This document shows positions 7,228 through 15,951 of a DNA stretch of 31,600 bases, one piece after another (within the stretch, counting starts at the first letter, position 1; the number at the start of each line of letters is the position of its first letter). The DNA is from Mobilitalea sp. (lineage in GTDB: Bacteria > Bacillota_A > Clostridia > Lachnospirales > Lachnospiraceae): assembly GCA_029974875.1 (NCBI GenBank), contig JARKQP010000245.1, forward strand, positions 1 to 31,600, in the 5' to 3' direction. The notes beneath the pieces were generated by a model. It did not search any database. It saw only the letters and a program-made list of their open reading frames with translations, and was not told the DNA's origin. Made by a program: the position numbers and the translations under genes.

Positions 7228-8946
7228 ATGGTCTCGAAACACTTCTTTTTAAAACACCGTGTGATTATTGCCATTATTTCATTATTAATTCCTGTGACTG
7301 TAATCTTTATATGGATTACCAGAACCTCTACCATGCAAATTGAAAATCAAATTGCATACGCGAATAAGGATAGCTTGCGTCTGTATCTAAATACATTACA
7401 GCTCGATATTATGAATACGGAAAGTTTTTTAGGAACACTGGTTTATGGCAATGAAGTATTTGAAGAATTTGCGCAGGATACGGATGGAAGTGATGGAACT
7501 GTACCCGGAGGGGGACAAGCATATAAAAGTGTATCCAGGGAGCAGTTATATGAAACAAAACTATCTTCTGTTTTGGAGGAAGGCTTTAATAACAAATCAG
7601 GGATGACGGCTCTGCTCTTATATAATCCTAAAACAGATTTTTTTAAGGTTAAACTAAATTCCGTTGTATTTTTTGAAAATAAGGGCTCTGAATTATTTCC
7701 CTTAATAAAGAGGCAAAAAGAAAAAGACATACCTCTGGGATGGTATATAGAACAAAGCGGTGCATACCATTATTTGTGCCGATTGGTTAAAAAAAATGAT
7801 TATTATGTTATGGGAATTTATAATTTAGAGCAGATGGCTGCCAATGCCTCTATTTTTTATAATCAGGAAGGAGAATTAGTTTTCTTCCGGGATAAGGAGC
7901 TCTTGGCCAATGAGAAGCTTAATCAAAAGGTAGATTTGGATCTGGCCTATAATACGGATAAAAATCACTATTTTATAGGTAATGGCAGGGAGTATATGGT
8001 AGTCCAGGAGCATTTGATTAATTTTAAGGTTGCCCTGATAAAGACCTTTGCAGAAGAAAATGGAAGCATCAGACTGTTATATTTAAGTCCAATCCTTTAC
8101 ATTGCAGTTGCCCTGATGACCTTTAGCATTGTGGTGCACTATTTAGAAAAAGCTTTATTTGCACCGTTAGGAAACCTGGTAAAGACTATGGAACGAATAC
8201 AAAAGGGTGAGTTAACTGCCCGGTTAGACGAACAAAAGGGTGAGGAGTTTTCAAAGGTGCAAAAAACCTTTAACTCTATGATTTCAGAATTGTCCACCCT
8301 GCGGATTAAAAGCTACGAACAGCAGTTAGAGGTCCAGCGCTCCCAGCTGAATGTGCTGCGTATGCAGATCAGGCCACATTTTTATTTGAACTGCCTTAAA
8401 AGTATTTTTGGCCTGGCACAGTCAGGCAGCATGGCTAAAATTCAAAAGGCCGTATTATATCTGTCCACTCATTTGCGCTATGTAATGGATATCCAAACAG
8501 ATACGATTCCTTTGGAGAAGGAATTACAGATGTGCGAAAACTATATTTCCCTTCAAAATGAATGTGAATGCAGTCAGGCAGAAATTAAAATTTCCATAGA
8601 TACCAGAGTGATGGGAGTAAAAATTCCTCCGGTGAGCCTGTTAACCCTTGTGGAAAACAGTGTAAAATACGGTGTTGTCCGTGATATGCCTTTAGAGGTT
8701 TGTATCAATATAAAGCAATTGGAGGTTGACGGAGAAAAGATTGTGGATATTAATATAAGGGATAATGGACCCGGATTTTCAGGGCGGATTCTTGAAGAGT
8801 TAGAAGAAAAGCCAGACAAGCCTTCAGCGAATGGAATCGGGCTTCCCAATATTATGAAACGGTTTCATATGCTTTACGGAGACAGATGTGTGATCAGGTT
8901 TTTTAATGCGGAGGGAGCTTGTGTGGAAATATTAATAAGGAGTTAG
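7228..8946 (+). CDS. sensor histidine kinase (YesM type)
   Basis: 572-residue membrane kinase. The start ATG 7228 is preferred over a TTG at 7132 because AAAGAAAGGA precedes it and the protein then begins directly at its first membrane helix. Order: TM1 (about residues 9-28), extracellular sensor region, TM2 (about 283-305), HAMP linker, His_kinase domain with PHFYLN (His384 as phospho-acceptor), and HATPase with N-box ENSVKYG (Asn477), DNGPGF (512-517) and NGIGLPN. This is the family that pairs with AraC-type response regulators to control sugar uptake genes. The partner follows 69 bases downstream. The ligand is likely the glycoside or its binding protein complex, by context only. Confidence 0.93.
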   Translation: MVSKHFFLKHRVIIAIISLLIPVTVIFIWITRTSTMQIENQIAYANKDSLRLYLNTLQLDIMNTESFLGTLVYGNEVFEEFAQDTDGSDGTVPGGGQAYKSVSREQLYETKLSSVLEEGFNNKSGMTALLLYNPKTDFFKVKLNSVVFFENKGSELFPLIKRQKEKDIPLGWYIEQSGAYHYLCRLVKKNDYYVMGIYNLEQMAANASIFYNQEGELVFFRDKELLANEKLNQKVDLDLAYNTDKNHYFIGNGREYMVVQEHLINFKVALIKTFAEENGSIRLLYLSPILYIAVALMTFSIVVHYLEKALFAPLGNLVKTMERIQKGELTARLDEQKGEEFSKVQKTFNSMISELSTLRIKSYEQQLEVQRSQLNVLRMQIRPHFYLNCLKSIFGLAQSGSMAKIQKAVLYLSTHLRYVMDIQTDTIPLEKELQMCENYISLQNECECSQAEIKISIDTRVMGVKIPPVSLLTLVENSVKYGVVRDMPLEVCINIKQLEVDGEKIVDINIRDNGPGFSGRILEELEEKPDKPSANGIGLPNIMKRFHMLYGDRCVIRFFNAEGACVEILIRS

Positions 8947-9015
8947 CCGGAAACAACCGGATGGGCCATGTAGTGCCGGATAGGATGTGTAATAAGAATA
9001 GGAAGAGGATTTTGT

Positions 9016-10605
9016 ATGAATTTGCTGATTGTAGATGACCAACGCTCTGTGATTGACGGATTGCGCAGTGGGATTGACTGGTTCATGCTTCATATTGAAA
9101 AAGTATTTACAGCATTAAATACAGTAGAGGCTAGGGCTGTTTTAAAAGAGGAAAATATAGAAATTGTTTTATGTGATATAGAAATGCCTATGGAGTCAGG
9201 CATGGAGCTTCTCCGCTGGATAAAGGCTACGAAAAGGTCCGTTTATTTTATTTTTTTAACAAGCCATTCGGATTTTGCTTATGCACAGGAGGCAATTAAG
9301 CTTGGGGCCGCGGATTATGTAATTCAGCCCGCTTCCTATGAAGAAATAGAAAATGTCGTGAAAAAGGCAGTGAAAGCTGTGGTACAGGAGCAGGAACAAA
9401 AAAATATAATAAGGGAAGGAAAAGTATTTAATAAGCAAAAGAAGCAGATTGTCAGCGATGCTATCAGGAATTTAATAAAAGAGAGATGGGATAGAAGATC
9501 CTGGGAAACTCTGTCGGGAATGCAGCTTTTGCCTAAATTGCTGGAAAGAGGGTACCTTGTGTTGATGCAGATCGTCCATTGGAATACGGCATCAGAAATT
9601 TGGGAAACCGGCCTGTTGGAAGCAAGCCTTGAAAATGTACTGAGCGAAATGTTTGTATCCCACAATCAGATTGCCTGTATTGCCTCCATTGATAACACCA
9701 CATATGCCATGCTGTTTCAAGGATATAACAAGGAAGAAATGTCCCAGCAGAATTTAGCGCAGCAATTAGAGTTTTTAGGAAGTGTATGCACCCAGTATTT
9801 TAAATGTGACATTGCCTGCTATTTTTCACACCCTATATTCCTGGAAGAGGCTCCCGGTCACTGGAAAAAGCTTATGGAAGAACGGGATAGCAATGTTATG
9901 ATGAAGAAGGGGAACTTTTATAAGGATGAAATAAAAAGCGGGACGCAGCACGAATACCGGATACCCCAGACAAAATACTGGCAATCCCTTTTACGTGAAG
10001 GATACCCTAAGGCAGTGGAAACAGGAGCGATAGAGCTGTTAGATAGAATGTCGGAAGAAGGGATCATGAACCATATTATTTTGCGTAACTTCTACCAGGA
10101 CTTTATGCAAATGCTGTACTCAACCATGGAAGAAGACGGAAAGCGCCTCCGTGACATCTTCCAGACCTCGGAGCAGATAGAATTATACCGGAACGGAATG
10201 AAATCCGTCGGACAAATGAAAGAATTAATTCATTTCATTGCAGAACATTATGTGGGGAAGGAGAAAACAGAAGATACCAAAACCTTAATGCAGGAAATAT
10301 TGGAATATATCGCGGATCACCTGGAAGAAGATTTACGGCGGGATGACATCGCTGATGCGGTGTATTTAAACCGTGATTATTTAAGCCGGATGTTCCATAA
10401 GGAAATGGGAATTTCCTTGAAGGAATACATTACGGAGCAAAAGATGAAAGCGGCCAAAGGGCTTCTTCACAGTACAAACCTTCCTATTAGCTTAATAGCC
10501 GCTAAAATGGGCTATTGCAATTCCAGCCACTTTTCCGCTAATTATAAAAAAGTCATGGGGCTTACTCCCCAGGAGGAGAGAAATGAAACGAAGAAAGAAA
10601 CTTAG
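9016..10605 (+). CDS. response regulator with AraC-type DNA-binding domain (YesN type)
   Basis: 529-residue regulator. The N-terminal receiver domain has Asp7/Asp8 and phospho-acceptor Asp54 in VLCDIEMP, with Thr in FLTSHSDF. The usual Lys-Pro near residue 110 reads Gln-Pro (DYVIQPASY). A middle region of about 270 residues has no clear motif. The C-terminal ~100 residues form two helix-turn-helix units of the AraC family (IADAVYLNRDYLSRMFHKEMG and ISLIAAKMGYCNSSHFSANYKKVMG). Ribosome site GGAAGAGG. It probably activates the ABC transporter and catabolic genes downstream; repeated motifs upstream of 10853 are candidate binding sites. Confidence 0.93.
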   Translation: MNLLIVDDQRSVIDGLRSGIDWFMLHIEKVFTALNTVEARAVLKEENIEIVLCDIEMPMESGMELLRWIKATKRSVYFIFLTSHSDFAYAQEAIKLGAADYVIQPASYEEIENVVKKAVKAVVQEQEQKNIIREGKVFNKQKKQIVSDAIRNLIKERWDRRSWETLSGMQLLPKLLERGYLVLMQIVHWNTASEIWETGLLEASLENVLSEMFVSHNQIACIASIDNTTYAMLFQGYNKEEMSQQNLAQQLEFLGSVCTQYFKCDIACYFSHPIFLEEAPGHWKKLMEERDSNVMMKKGNFYKDEIKSGTQHEYRIPQTKYWQSLLREGYPKAVETGAIELLDRMSEEGIMNHIILRNFYQDFMQMLYSTMEEDGKRLRDIFQTSEQIELYRNGMKSVGQMKELIHFIAEHYVGKEKTEDTKTLMQEILEYIADHLEEDLRRDDIADAVYLNRDYLSRMFHKEMGISLKEYITEQKMKAAKGLLHSTNLPISLIAAKMGYCNSSHFSANYKKVMGLTPQEERNETKKET

Positions 10606-10666
10606 TTTTGTAACTCCTATATTCTTTATCATAGCATAGATACCCATAACTTTATAATCAGGCTTC

Positions 10667-10741
10667 TATGTCAGATTTTCAACACCTGAGAGCATATTTT
10701 TAATATTGTTAAAAATATGCTCTCTTCTTATGTCAGATTTT
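10667..10741 (+). promoter_or_regulatory. 13-base direct repeats, candidate response-regulator sites
   Basis: TATGTCAGATTTT occurs at 10667-10679 and again at 10729-10741, 62 bases apart (about six helical turns), on either side of a perfect palindrome. AraC-family regulators commonly bind direct repeats. The same core occurs inverted at the kinase promoter (7054-7065) and in part (GTCAGATT, minus 22313-22320) upstream of the amidohydrolase. Regulator binding is inferred. Confidence 0.5.
10688..10724. terminator. perfect 16-bp inverted repeat, terminator-like
   Basis: GAGAGCATATTTTTAA (10688-10703), loop TATTG, TTAAAAATATGCTCTC (10709-10724): a perfect stem 83 bases after the response regulator stop, followed by TTCTTATG. 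It would end the kinase-regulator transcript, though the tail is short. Its placement between two direct repeats also permits a regulatory role. Confidence 0.6.
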
Positions 10742-10823
10742 TAATACAACCATACAGAACATTGGCGGAATAAAAAAAGAAATAAGTATATACTGGGTAC
10801 AAGAGTTGTCAGTAATACAACCA
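10731..10823 (+). repeat. second repeat pair upstream of the ABC operon
   Basis: TGTCAG followed five bases later by TAATACAACCA (10731-10752) is echoed at 10807-10823 as TGTCAG joined directly to TAATACAACCA. Between the copies lie TTGGCG (10762-10767) and TATACT (10789-10794), a poor promoter with a 21-base spacer, as expected if an activator is needed. No other clear promoter was seen before the start at 10853. Confidence 0.4.
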
Positions 10824-10852
10824 AATGCCATAGGCAGAAAGGAGAAAGGTAT

Positions 10853-12361
10853 ATGTCCCAAAAGGGTGAAATACTGCTGGAAGTAGAAGACATCTGTAAG
10901 AATTTTGGAGTCACAGTTGCCTTAGACCATATAAATTTTACATTGCGCCGCGGTGAAATCGTGGGATTGATTGGTGAGAACGGCTCAGGAAAGTCCACCC
11001 TCTCATCCATTATTGCGGGTATCCAGCCAGCTACCAGCGGAAAGATGACATTCCAGGGGGATTCCTGGAACCCGTCAACTGCATTGGAAGCTTCACAACA
11101 TGGCATTGGCATGATTGTACAGGAAGCAGGCACCATTGGCAGTATCACGGTAGCAGAAAATATTTTTATGGGGAATTATGATAAGTTTAAAACAGGGCCT
11201 CTCATCAGCAGAAGGAAAATGAATGCAGAAGCAAAAAAAGCTTTAGAAACCATTGGGGTCAGGGATATTGATCCGGCACTGCCCGCACATGTTTATGATA
11301 TGCAGGACAGAAAAATCATTGAGATTGCTAAAATCATGTATCACAATCCGGAAGTAGTAATTGTAGATGAAACAACCACAGCTTTGTCCCACCATGGAAG
11401 AGAGCTGTTATACAGCCTAATCCACGACGCAGCAAAAGGCAATAAAGCAGTTATGTTTATCAGCCATGACTTGGAAGAACTCATGGAGCATTGTGACCAA
11501 TTGACGGTTCTAAGGGATGGGCAATTAATTGATAACATTCCGAAGGATAAATTTAAGGCAGAGGATATTAAGCATAAAATGATTGGCCGTGAAATTAAAG
11601 GGGATTATTACAGGGTAGACAGTGACGGATATGAAAAAGAAATAGTTTTAGAAGCGAAAAGAATTACCACCATGCATGCGCTCCTTTGCTTTGACCTTAC
11701 ACTACATAAGGGGGAAATCTTAGGGATCGGGGGTTTGTCCAATTGCGGCATGCATGAACTGGGAAGGGCATTATACGGTCTTACGGAAGTAGTGGACGGA
11801 GAAGTAATGCTTAGACAGAAAAACTGTGTCATTAAAAACCCTAAAGCCGCTTTTGATCATGGAGTGGGCTATGTATCCAAAAACCGTGATGAAGAATCCA
11901 TTGAACCCAACGCTTCTATAGCCGCCAATATAAAAAGTACAGGCTACAAGAAAAACCGGCTATTCGGGCCATTCATGTCGGGTAAAAAAGAAAAGGAGTA
12001 TGCACAAAGGCAAGTGGATTCCCTTTCCATTAAATGCGTCAATGCGAATCAGCAGGTGAAGGCTTTATCCGGCGGCAATAAACAAAAGGTAGTGCTTGGA
12101 AAATGGATTGCAGATGCTGCAGATGTACTGATTCTTGATTGTCCTACCCGCGGTGTTGACATTGGTGTAAAAGCCGCTATGTACCAGTTGATTTATAAAA
12201 TGAAGAAAGAAGGAAAATCCATTGTATTAATCAGCGAAGAGATGCCGGAATTAATTGGTATGTCAGATAGAATTATTATTATGAAGGATGGTAAGGCAAA
12301 AGGGGAGTTCCACCGCCAAAATGGTTATTATCAACATGATATGATTGAATGCATGATATAA
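10853..12361 (+). CDS. sugar ABC transporter ATP-binding protein (RbsA/MglA type, two fused NBDs)
   Basis: 502-residue fused ATPase of the carbohydrate CUT2 class. NBD1 has Walker A GENGSGKST (residues 41-49), Walker B VVIVDET (Glu173) and a degenerate signature (MQDRKIIEIAK). NBD2 has the usual lost Walker A (GIGGLSNCGMHELG), a perfect signature LSGGNKQK (405-412), and Walker B LILDCPTRG in which the normal Glu is Cys430. One complete composite site (NBD1 Walker A with NBD2 signature) remains, as is normal for the class. Ribosome site AAAGGAGAAAGG. The permease gene starts 13 bases after its stop. It likely imports the glycoside sensed by the upstream kinase. Confidence 0.93.
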   Translation: MSQKGEILLEVEDICKNFGVTVALDHINFTLRRGEIVGLIGENGSGKSTLSSIIAGIQPATSGKMTFQGDSWNPSTALEASQHGIGMIVQEAGTIGSITVAENIFMGNYDKFKTGPLISRRKMNAEAKKALETIGVRDIDPALPAHVYDMQDRKIIEIAKIMYHNPEVVIVDETTTALSHHGRELLYSLIHDAAKGNKAVMFISHDLEELMEHCDQLTVLRDGQLIDNIPKDKFKAEDIKHKMIGREIKGDYYRVDSDGYEKEIVLEAKRITTMHALLCFDLTLHKGEILGIGGLSNCGMHELGRALYGLTEVVDGEVMLRQKNCVIKNPKAAFDHGVGYVSKNRDEESIEPNASIAANIKSTGYKKNRLFGPFMSGKKEKEYAQRQVDSLSIKCVNANQQVKALSGGNKQKVVLGKWIADAADVLILDCPTRGVDIGVKAAMYQLIYKMKKEGKSIVLISEEMPELIGMSDRIIIMKDGKAKGEFHRQNGYYQHDMIECMI

Positions 12362-12374
12362 GTGGGGTAAAAAA

Positions 12375-13367
12375 ATGGAAAGAGCGATCAATAAAGAAGT
12401 GCCGAAACTGTATTTAGGTGAAAGGCTTACTATTATAAAAAACAAACAGTCCTTTTCACTGGTATTTCCTATTATAGTTTTGATATTTTTAACAGCCTTA
12501 TTTGGCATACTGACAGAGGGTAGGTTTCTGGAAAAATCAATTCTTGTCAGCGTATTTAACCAGTCAATTATTATAGGAACTATGGCTACTGGTATATCTT
12601 TCGTATATTCTGCGGGGAATATGGATATTTCTTTAGGAAGTGCCATGGCATTTGCAGCTGTTATGGGTGTCCTGGTATATCAGACAACAGGGAGTGTGGC
12701 TTTACTGGTTTTGGTTCCCATTGTTGTGGGTTCCATATTAATGCTGATTAACGGTACCATTTATGTTTTATTCGGTATCAGGACTATTATTATATCCATT
12801 GTTATGATGCAGATGTATAATGCCATCGTCAGTAAGGTATTAGGACCGGATACCGTAAGTGTAAATTTTGCCTTATGCAGAAAATTAGAAAATTCAGGAT
12901 TCCGGTTCATTGCGTTTATTCTTTTCTTTTTGCTCTGCATCATAGTATATCATTTTACACCGGTAGGGCGTCAATTAAGGTTTATCGGCGGTAATACCAA
13001 ATGTGCGGAGCAAACAGGCATCAGCAAAAAAATAGTGACTTATACCAGTTTTTTAATGGCAGGTCTTGGAGTGGGATTATCCGCAGTATTTTCTGTCATT
13101 CGTGCATCCACGGTAGGAGCTACTTTAGGCAGCGGTATGGGTATGGATGTAATGCTTGCAACGGTGCTTGGAGGAATGTCCATCTTTGGGGGCGCAAAAT
13201 CCAATGCTTACGCAGGCTTGCTGGGGGCACTGACGGTTTCCGTGCTGAATAAGGGATTATTGATGTATGGGGTATCCCCTATGGTTATCCAGGGTGTAAG
13301 AGGCGTGATATTCCTGGCCTTGGTGCTTATGAACAGTGAACGGCCTGCTACATTGCCTTCAGCATAA
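12375..13367 (+). CDS. sugar ABC transporter permease (RbsC-like), first
   Basis: 330-residue membrane protein with about nine to ten hydrophobic segments and the BPD_transp_2 layout. Hallmarks are GTMATGISFVYSAGNMDISLGSAMAF in the N-terminal half (shown for position, around residue 73) and a cytoplasmic FIGGNTKCAEQTGISKK stretch that is the coupling segment of RbsC-type permeases. Located between its ATPase and the binding protein gene. A second, different permease follows the binding protein, so the channel is probably a heterodimer. Confidence 0.9.
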   Translation: MERAINKEVPKLYLGERLTIIKNKQSFSLVFPIIVLIFLTALFGILTEGRFLEKSILVSVFNQSIIIGTMATGISFVYSAGNMDISLGSAMAFAAVMGVLVYQTTGSVALLVLVPIVVGSILMLINGTIYVLFGIRTIIISIVMMQMYNAIVSKVLGPDTVSVNFALCRKLENSGFRFIAFILFFLLCIIVYHFTPVGRQLRFIGGNTKCAEQTGISKKIVTYTSFLMAGLGVGLSAVFSVIRASTVGATLGSGMGMDVMLATVLGGMSIFGGAKSNAYAGLLGALTVSVLNKGLLMYGVSPMVIQGVRGVIFLALVLMNSERPATLPSA

Positions 13368-13413
13368 GTTTAAGCTTTATTAAAATTAATATAAAATTAT
13401 AGGAGGAAAGAAA

Positions 13414-14754
13414 ATGAAAAAAAGAATGATTACAATCCTTATGGTAATGGTTATGCTGGTAAGCATGTTAACAGCCTGCGGCAAAGACCCGGGCAGTAGT
13501 ACAGGAGGAGAAACAAAGGAGCCGTCCGTTACAAAAGAGGCGGAAAATCCGGGAAGTACTGAACCTGATGGCAAGGAAACGGCACAGCTTAAGACCCCTA
13601 AGGATTTTGAAACCTTTAAGATAGGAGTTTCTGAATCGCAGTCCAACGATCAGGTGGCCTTACGCCGTTTGTATTACCAAAATTATGTTGCACCTAAATA
13701 CAATGTTGAATTTATCTTTTCAGAGCAATTAAAGGACACAGAAGCAGAACTTAACTTTATTGAAAACTGTGCGGATATGGGAGTAAAAGCAATTATCAGC
13801 TACCGTTCGGATGATGTAAACCAGATGGTCCAGGTAAGCCAGGAATATGGGATTCTCTATACAGTAAATACTACCCGTACCCCCAGAAACGAGGAATCTT
13901 TCACATATGGCAGTGAAACCTATCAGGGCGTATGGGGTACGGAGCCTCCCCGCGTGTCTTCAGAGTTTAAAAAATGGCTGGAAAATGTAGCTTCTGAGGA
14001 TGGAAGTGAAGGCTTTATGATTACCTCCGCATTGGCATTCCGGGGCAACACCATGCATGCGGAATGTACACAGGGTGTATTGTTGGCACTGCAGGAGCTA
14101 TATGGATTAAAATATGAGGATACCATTGAAAATATTGCGGCAACTGCAGTTCCTCTGGAAGTACCCAATGACAAAGGAATTAATATTTACATCTATCCCG
14201 GAACGAACAGCACAACTGACAGTTGGGTACAAGGTGCCAGCACAGCCCTTCAGACCGGTAAATACGGCGTATTGTTACAGCCGGCTCCTACCTATACTTA
14301 TACAGGTGTAACAGTAGATGAGGTAGAACGTGGTTTTGACATGAATATTAAAGTGGCTTCTAACGCATCTATTTCAGAAACTTTAAAAAACGCCTTCAAT
14401 ACACAGGATAAGTTCGGCAATCCTTCGTTAGACATGGTTACCATTCAATCTGTCAGCCTGCTTAGCGGTATGGGATTTGCAAATGTGTACAATGCCCTGA
14501 CCGGTTATGGGGACTTAAACCGTGGCTCTGCTAACGAGCCTATGGCATTTGATATGCCTATCTGGGTATTAAACACAAAGGAACAGGTAGATAAGGTATG
14601 TGCATGGGATGATGCAACAACAGATAAATGGATTTTCGATGAGAATGCTATTAATAAAATATTAGGTATTTATAATCCGGATTTAACTACGGAGGATGTA
14701 GTAAATTATTATGGAGGTCTTGACTACAATTGGGTAGAAGAACAGATGAAATAG
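13414..14754 (+). CDS. substrate-binding lipoprotein of the ABC importer
   Basis: 446 residues with a lipoprotein signal peptide: positively charged start, hydrophobic stretch, and lipobox LTAC with Cys22 as the lipidated residue. A low-complexity Ser/Gly/Glu/Pro linker (about 24-55) follows, then a periplasmic-binding-protein-like body starting FKIGVSESQSND. The body resembles type I sugar-binding proteins (and possibly the DUF3798 group) only loosely, suggesting an unusual ligand. Strong GGAGG ribosome site. Its place between two permease genes fixes its role as the solute receptor; the ligand is inferred to be a C-glycoside from the neighbouring enzymes. Confidence 0.85.
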   Translation: MKKRMITILMVMVMLVSMLTACGKDPGSSTGGETKEPSVTKEAENPGSTEPDGKETAQLKTPKDFETFKIGVSESQSNDQVALRRLYYQNYVAPKYNVEFIFSEQLKDTEAELNFIENCADMGVKAIISYRSDDVNQMVQVSQEYGILYTVNTTRTPRNEESFTYGSETYQGVWGTEPPRVSSEFKKWLENVASEDGSEGFMITSALAFRGNTMHAECTQGVLLALQELYGLKYEDTIENIAATAVPLEVPNDKGINIYIYPGTNSTTDSWVQGASTALQTGKYGVLLQPAPTYTYTGVTVDEVERGFDMNIKVASNASISETLKNAFNTQDKFGNPSLDMVTIQSVSLLSGMGFANVYNALTGYGDLNRGSANEPMAFDMPIWVLNTKEQVDKVCAWDDATTDKWIFDENAINKILGIYNPDLTTEDVVNYYGGLDYNWVEEQMK

Positions 14755-14790
14755 TTCGATTTTTGAAGCTTATTAGAAAAGGGGTCCGTT

Positions 14791-15834
14791 ATGAAACAAA
14801 CTGTATTGATTTATAAAACAAAGGCTGTACTAAAAATGCTGTCCTTACCGATTATCGTATATCTCATTATGCATATTGCAAGTAAGGCGGCAACAGGTTC
14901 CGGTCTGATAAGCTCCATGACTGATTTACGCTCCCTTTTGCGTACAGTACTTATTACATTCAGTTTTGCCTTGGCAATTAACAGTAATTTACGCACAGGA
15001 CGTATGGATCTTTCTCTTGGGGCACAGATGTTTTTTGCCTGCATCTTTGGAGGCAACCTTGCACTCCGCCTGAATTTAGGCGGGGTGGGGGTACTAGTCC
15101 TAAGTATGCTGTTTGGGATGGCTTGTGGATTTACAGTGGGGTTTTTATATGTCCATCTGCGGATACTGCCCATGATTTTCGGCATAGGCTTAGCGCTTAT
15201 TTTTGAATGCATCTCCTTTGGTGCATTTAACCAGCAAGGCCTTATGCTATACGGCAAACCCGGTGTGGCCGTACTTTCTGATATAACATTTATTATAGCA
15301 GTTGCACTGGTTTTGATGCTAATCATCACAATACTGTTCCAGTACAGCAGCTTTGGATATAAAGGCAGGGCAGTTCAGGGAAACCAGAAGCTGGCTACGG
15401 ATGCGGGAATTAATATTTATGTGAACTGCATTATAAGCTATACCATAGCCGGTACCTTGGCTGCCTGTGCAGGTGTATTTGATACTGCGCTGAAAGGAAC
15501 CTTAACTCCGGTACTGGGGCTGGGAAGCAATGGTATGTTTTTTGGAAACATGTTTCCTATGTTTCTTGGGGTTTGGTTGGGTTCCTTTATCGGAAATCCT
15601 GTACTGGGTGTTTTATGCGGTTCCCTTAGCGCGAAATTTTTAACATTGGGGCTTGCGAAGCTCTCTTTGGATTCTGATGTACAAAATATTATTATATTTT
15701 CCTTATTTCTAATTTTTATGATTTATAGGGACAACGCCCAAAAGCTTTCTTATAGGAAAAAAAAGCTTGCCCGTATTAAATTAGCAAGGGAAACAGCACA
15801 GCTTATAGATATAAAAAGGCAGTCCGTGGCATAA
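14791..15834 (+). CDS. sugar ABC transporter permease (RbsC-like), second
   Basis: 347-residue membrane protein of the same class as the permease at 12375 but clearly divergent. The family stretch LRTGRMDLSLGAQMFFACI and the coupling segment GRAVQGNQKLATDAGINIY are present. A basic C-terminal tail (RKKKLARIKLARE) would face the cytoplasm. Ribosome site AAAGGGG. It closes the transporter part of the locus: a hairpin follows 28 bases after its stop, and then the enzyme genes begin. Confidence 0.88.
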   Translation: MKQTVLIYKTKAVLKMLSLPIIVYLIMHIASKAATGSGLISSMTDLRSLLRTVLITFSFALAINSNLRTGRMDLSLGAQMFFACIFGGNLALRLNLGGVGVLVLSMLFGMACGFTVGFLYVHLRILPMIFGIGLALIFECISFGAFNQQGLMLYGKPGVAVLSDITFIIAVALVLMLIITILFQYSSFGYKGRAVQGNQKLATDAGINIYVNCIISYTIAGTLAACAGVFDTALKGTLTPVLGLGSNGMFFGNMFPMFLGVWLGSFIGNPVLGVLCGSLSAKFLTLGLAKLSLDSDVQNIIIFSLFLIFMIYRDNAQKLSYRKKKLARIKLARETAQLIDIKRQSVA

Positions 15835-15862
15835 GTAAACAAAGTTAAGAAAGAGGTAGCAG

Positions 15863-15887
15863 GTTTGAAAGAAAGTTACTTTCAAAC
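15863..15887 (+). terminator. hairpin between transporter and enzyme genes
   Basis: GTTTGAAAG (15863-15871) and CTTTCAAAC (15879-15887) form a perfect 9-bp stem with a 7-base loop, followed by TATTTATTAA. It is an imperfect terminator or an mRNA processing/stability element that could set transporter and enzyme levels apart. Confidence 0.45.
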
Positions 15888-15899
15888 TATTTATTAAGG

Positions 15900-15935
15900 C
15901 CTATTCACTTTTTGAATAGGTCATCAAAAAGTGAA
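15900..15935 (+). promoter_or_regulatory. overlapping, mutually exclusive hairpins before the first oxidoreductase gene
   Basis: Stem A pairs CCTATTCA (15900-15907) with TGAATAGG (15913-15920). Stem B pairs TTCACTTTTTGA (15904-15915) with TCAAAAAGTGAA (15924-15935), 12 perfect pairs. The two share bases 15904-15915 and cannot coexist. Stem B ends where the only purine-rich ribosome-site candidate (GAAAGG) begins, upstream of the ATG at 15952. A translational switch is possible but inferred. Confidence 0.45.
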
Positions 15936-15951
15936 AGGTACGGGTATAGAT

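Noticed and set aside
10741..11148. Minus-strand frame of 135 codons over the ABC ATPase start
   Set aside because: It lies opposite a well-supported coding region with clear ATPase motifs and has no ribosome site or recognisable content.
14811..15329. Minus-strand frame of 172 codons opposite the second permease
   Set aside because: It is the antisense of a hydrophobic permease gene, which often stays open, and has no motif support.
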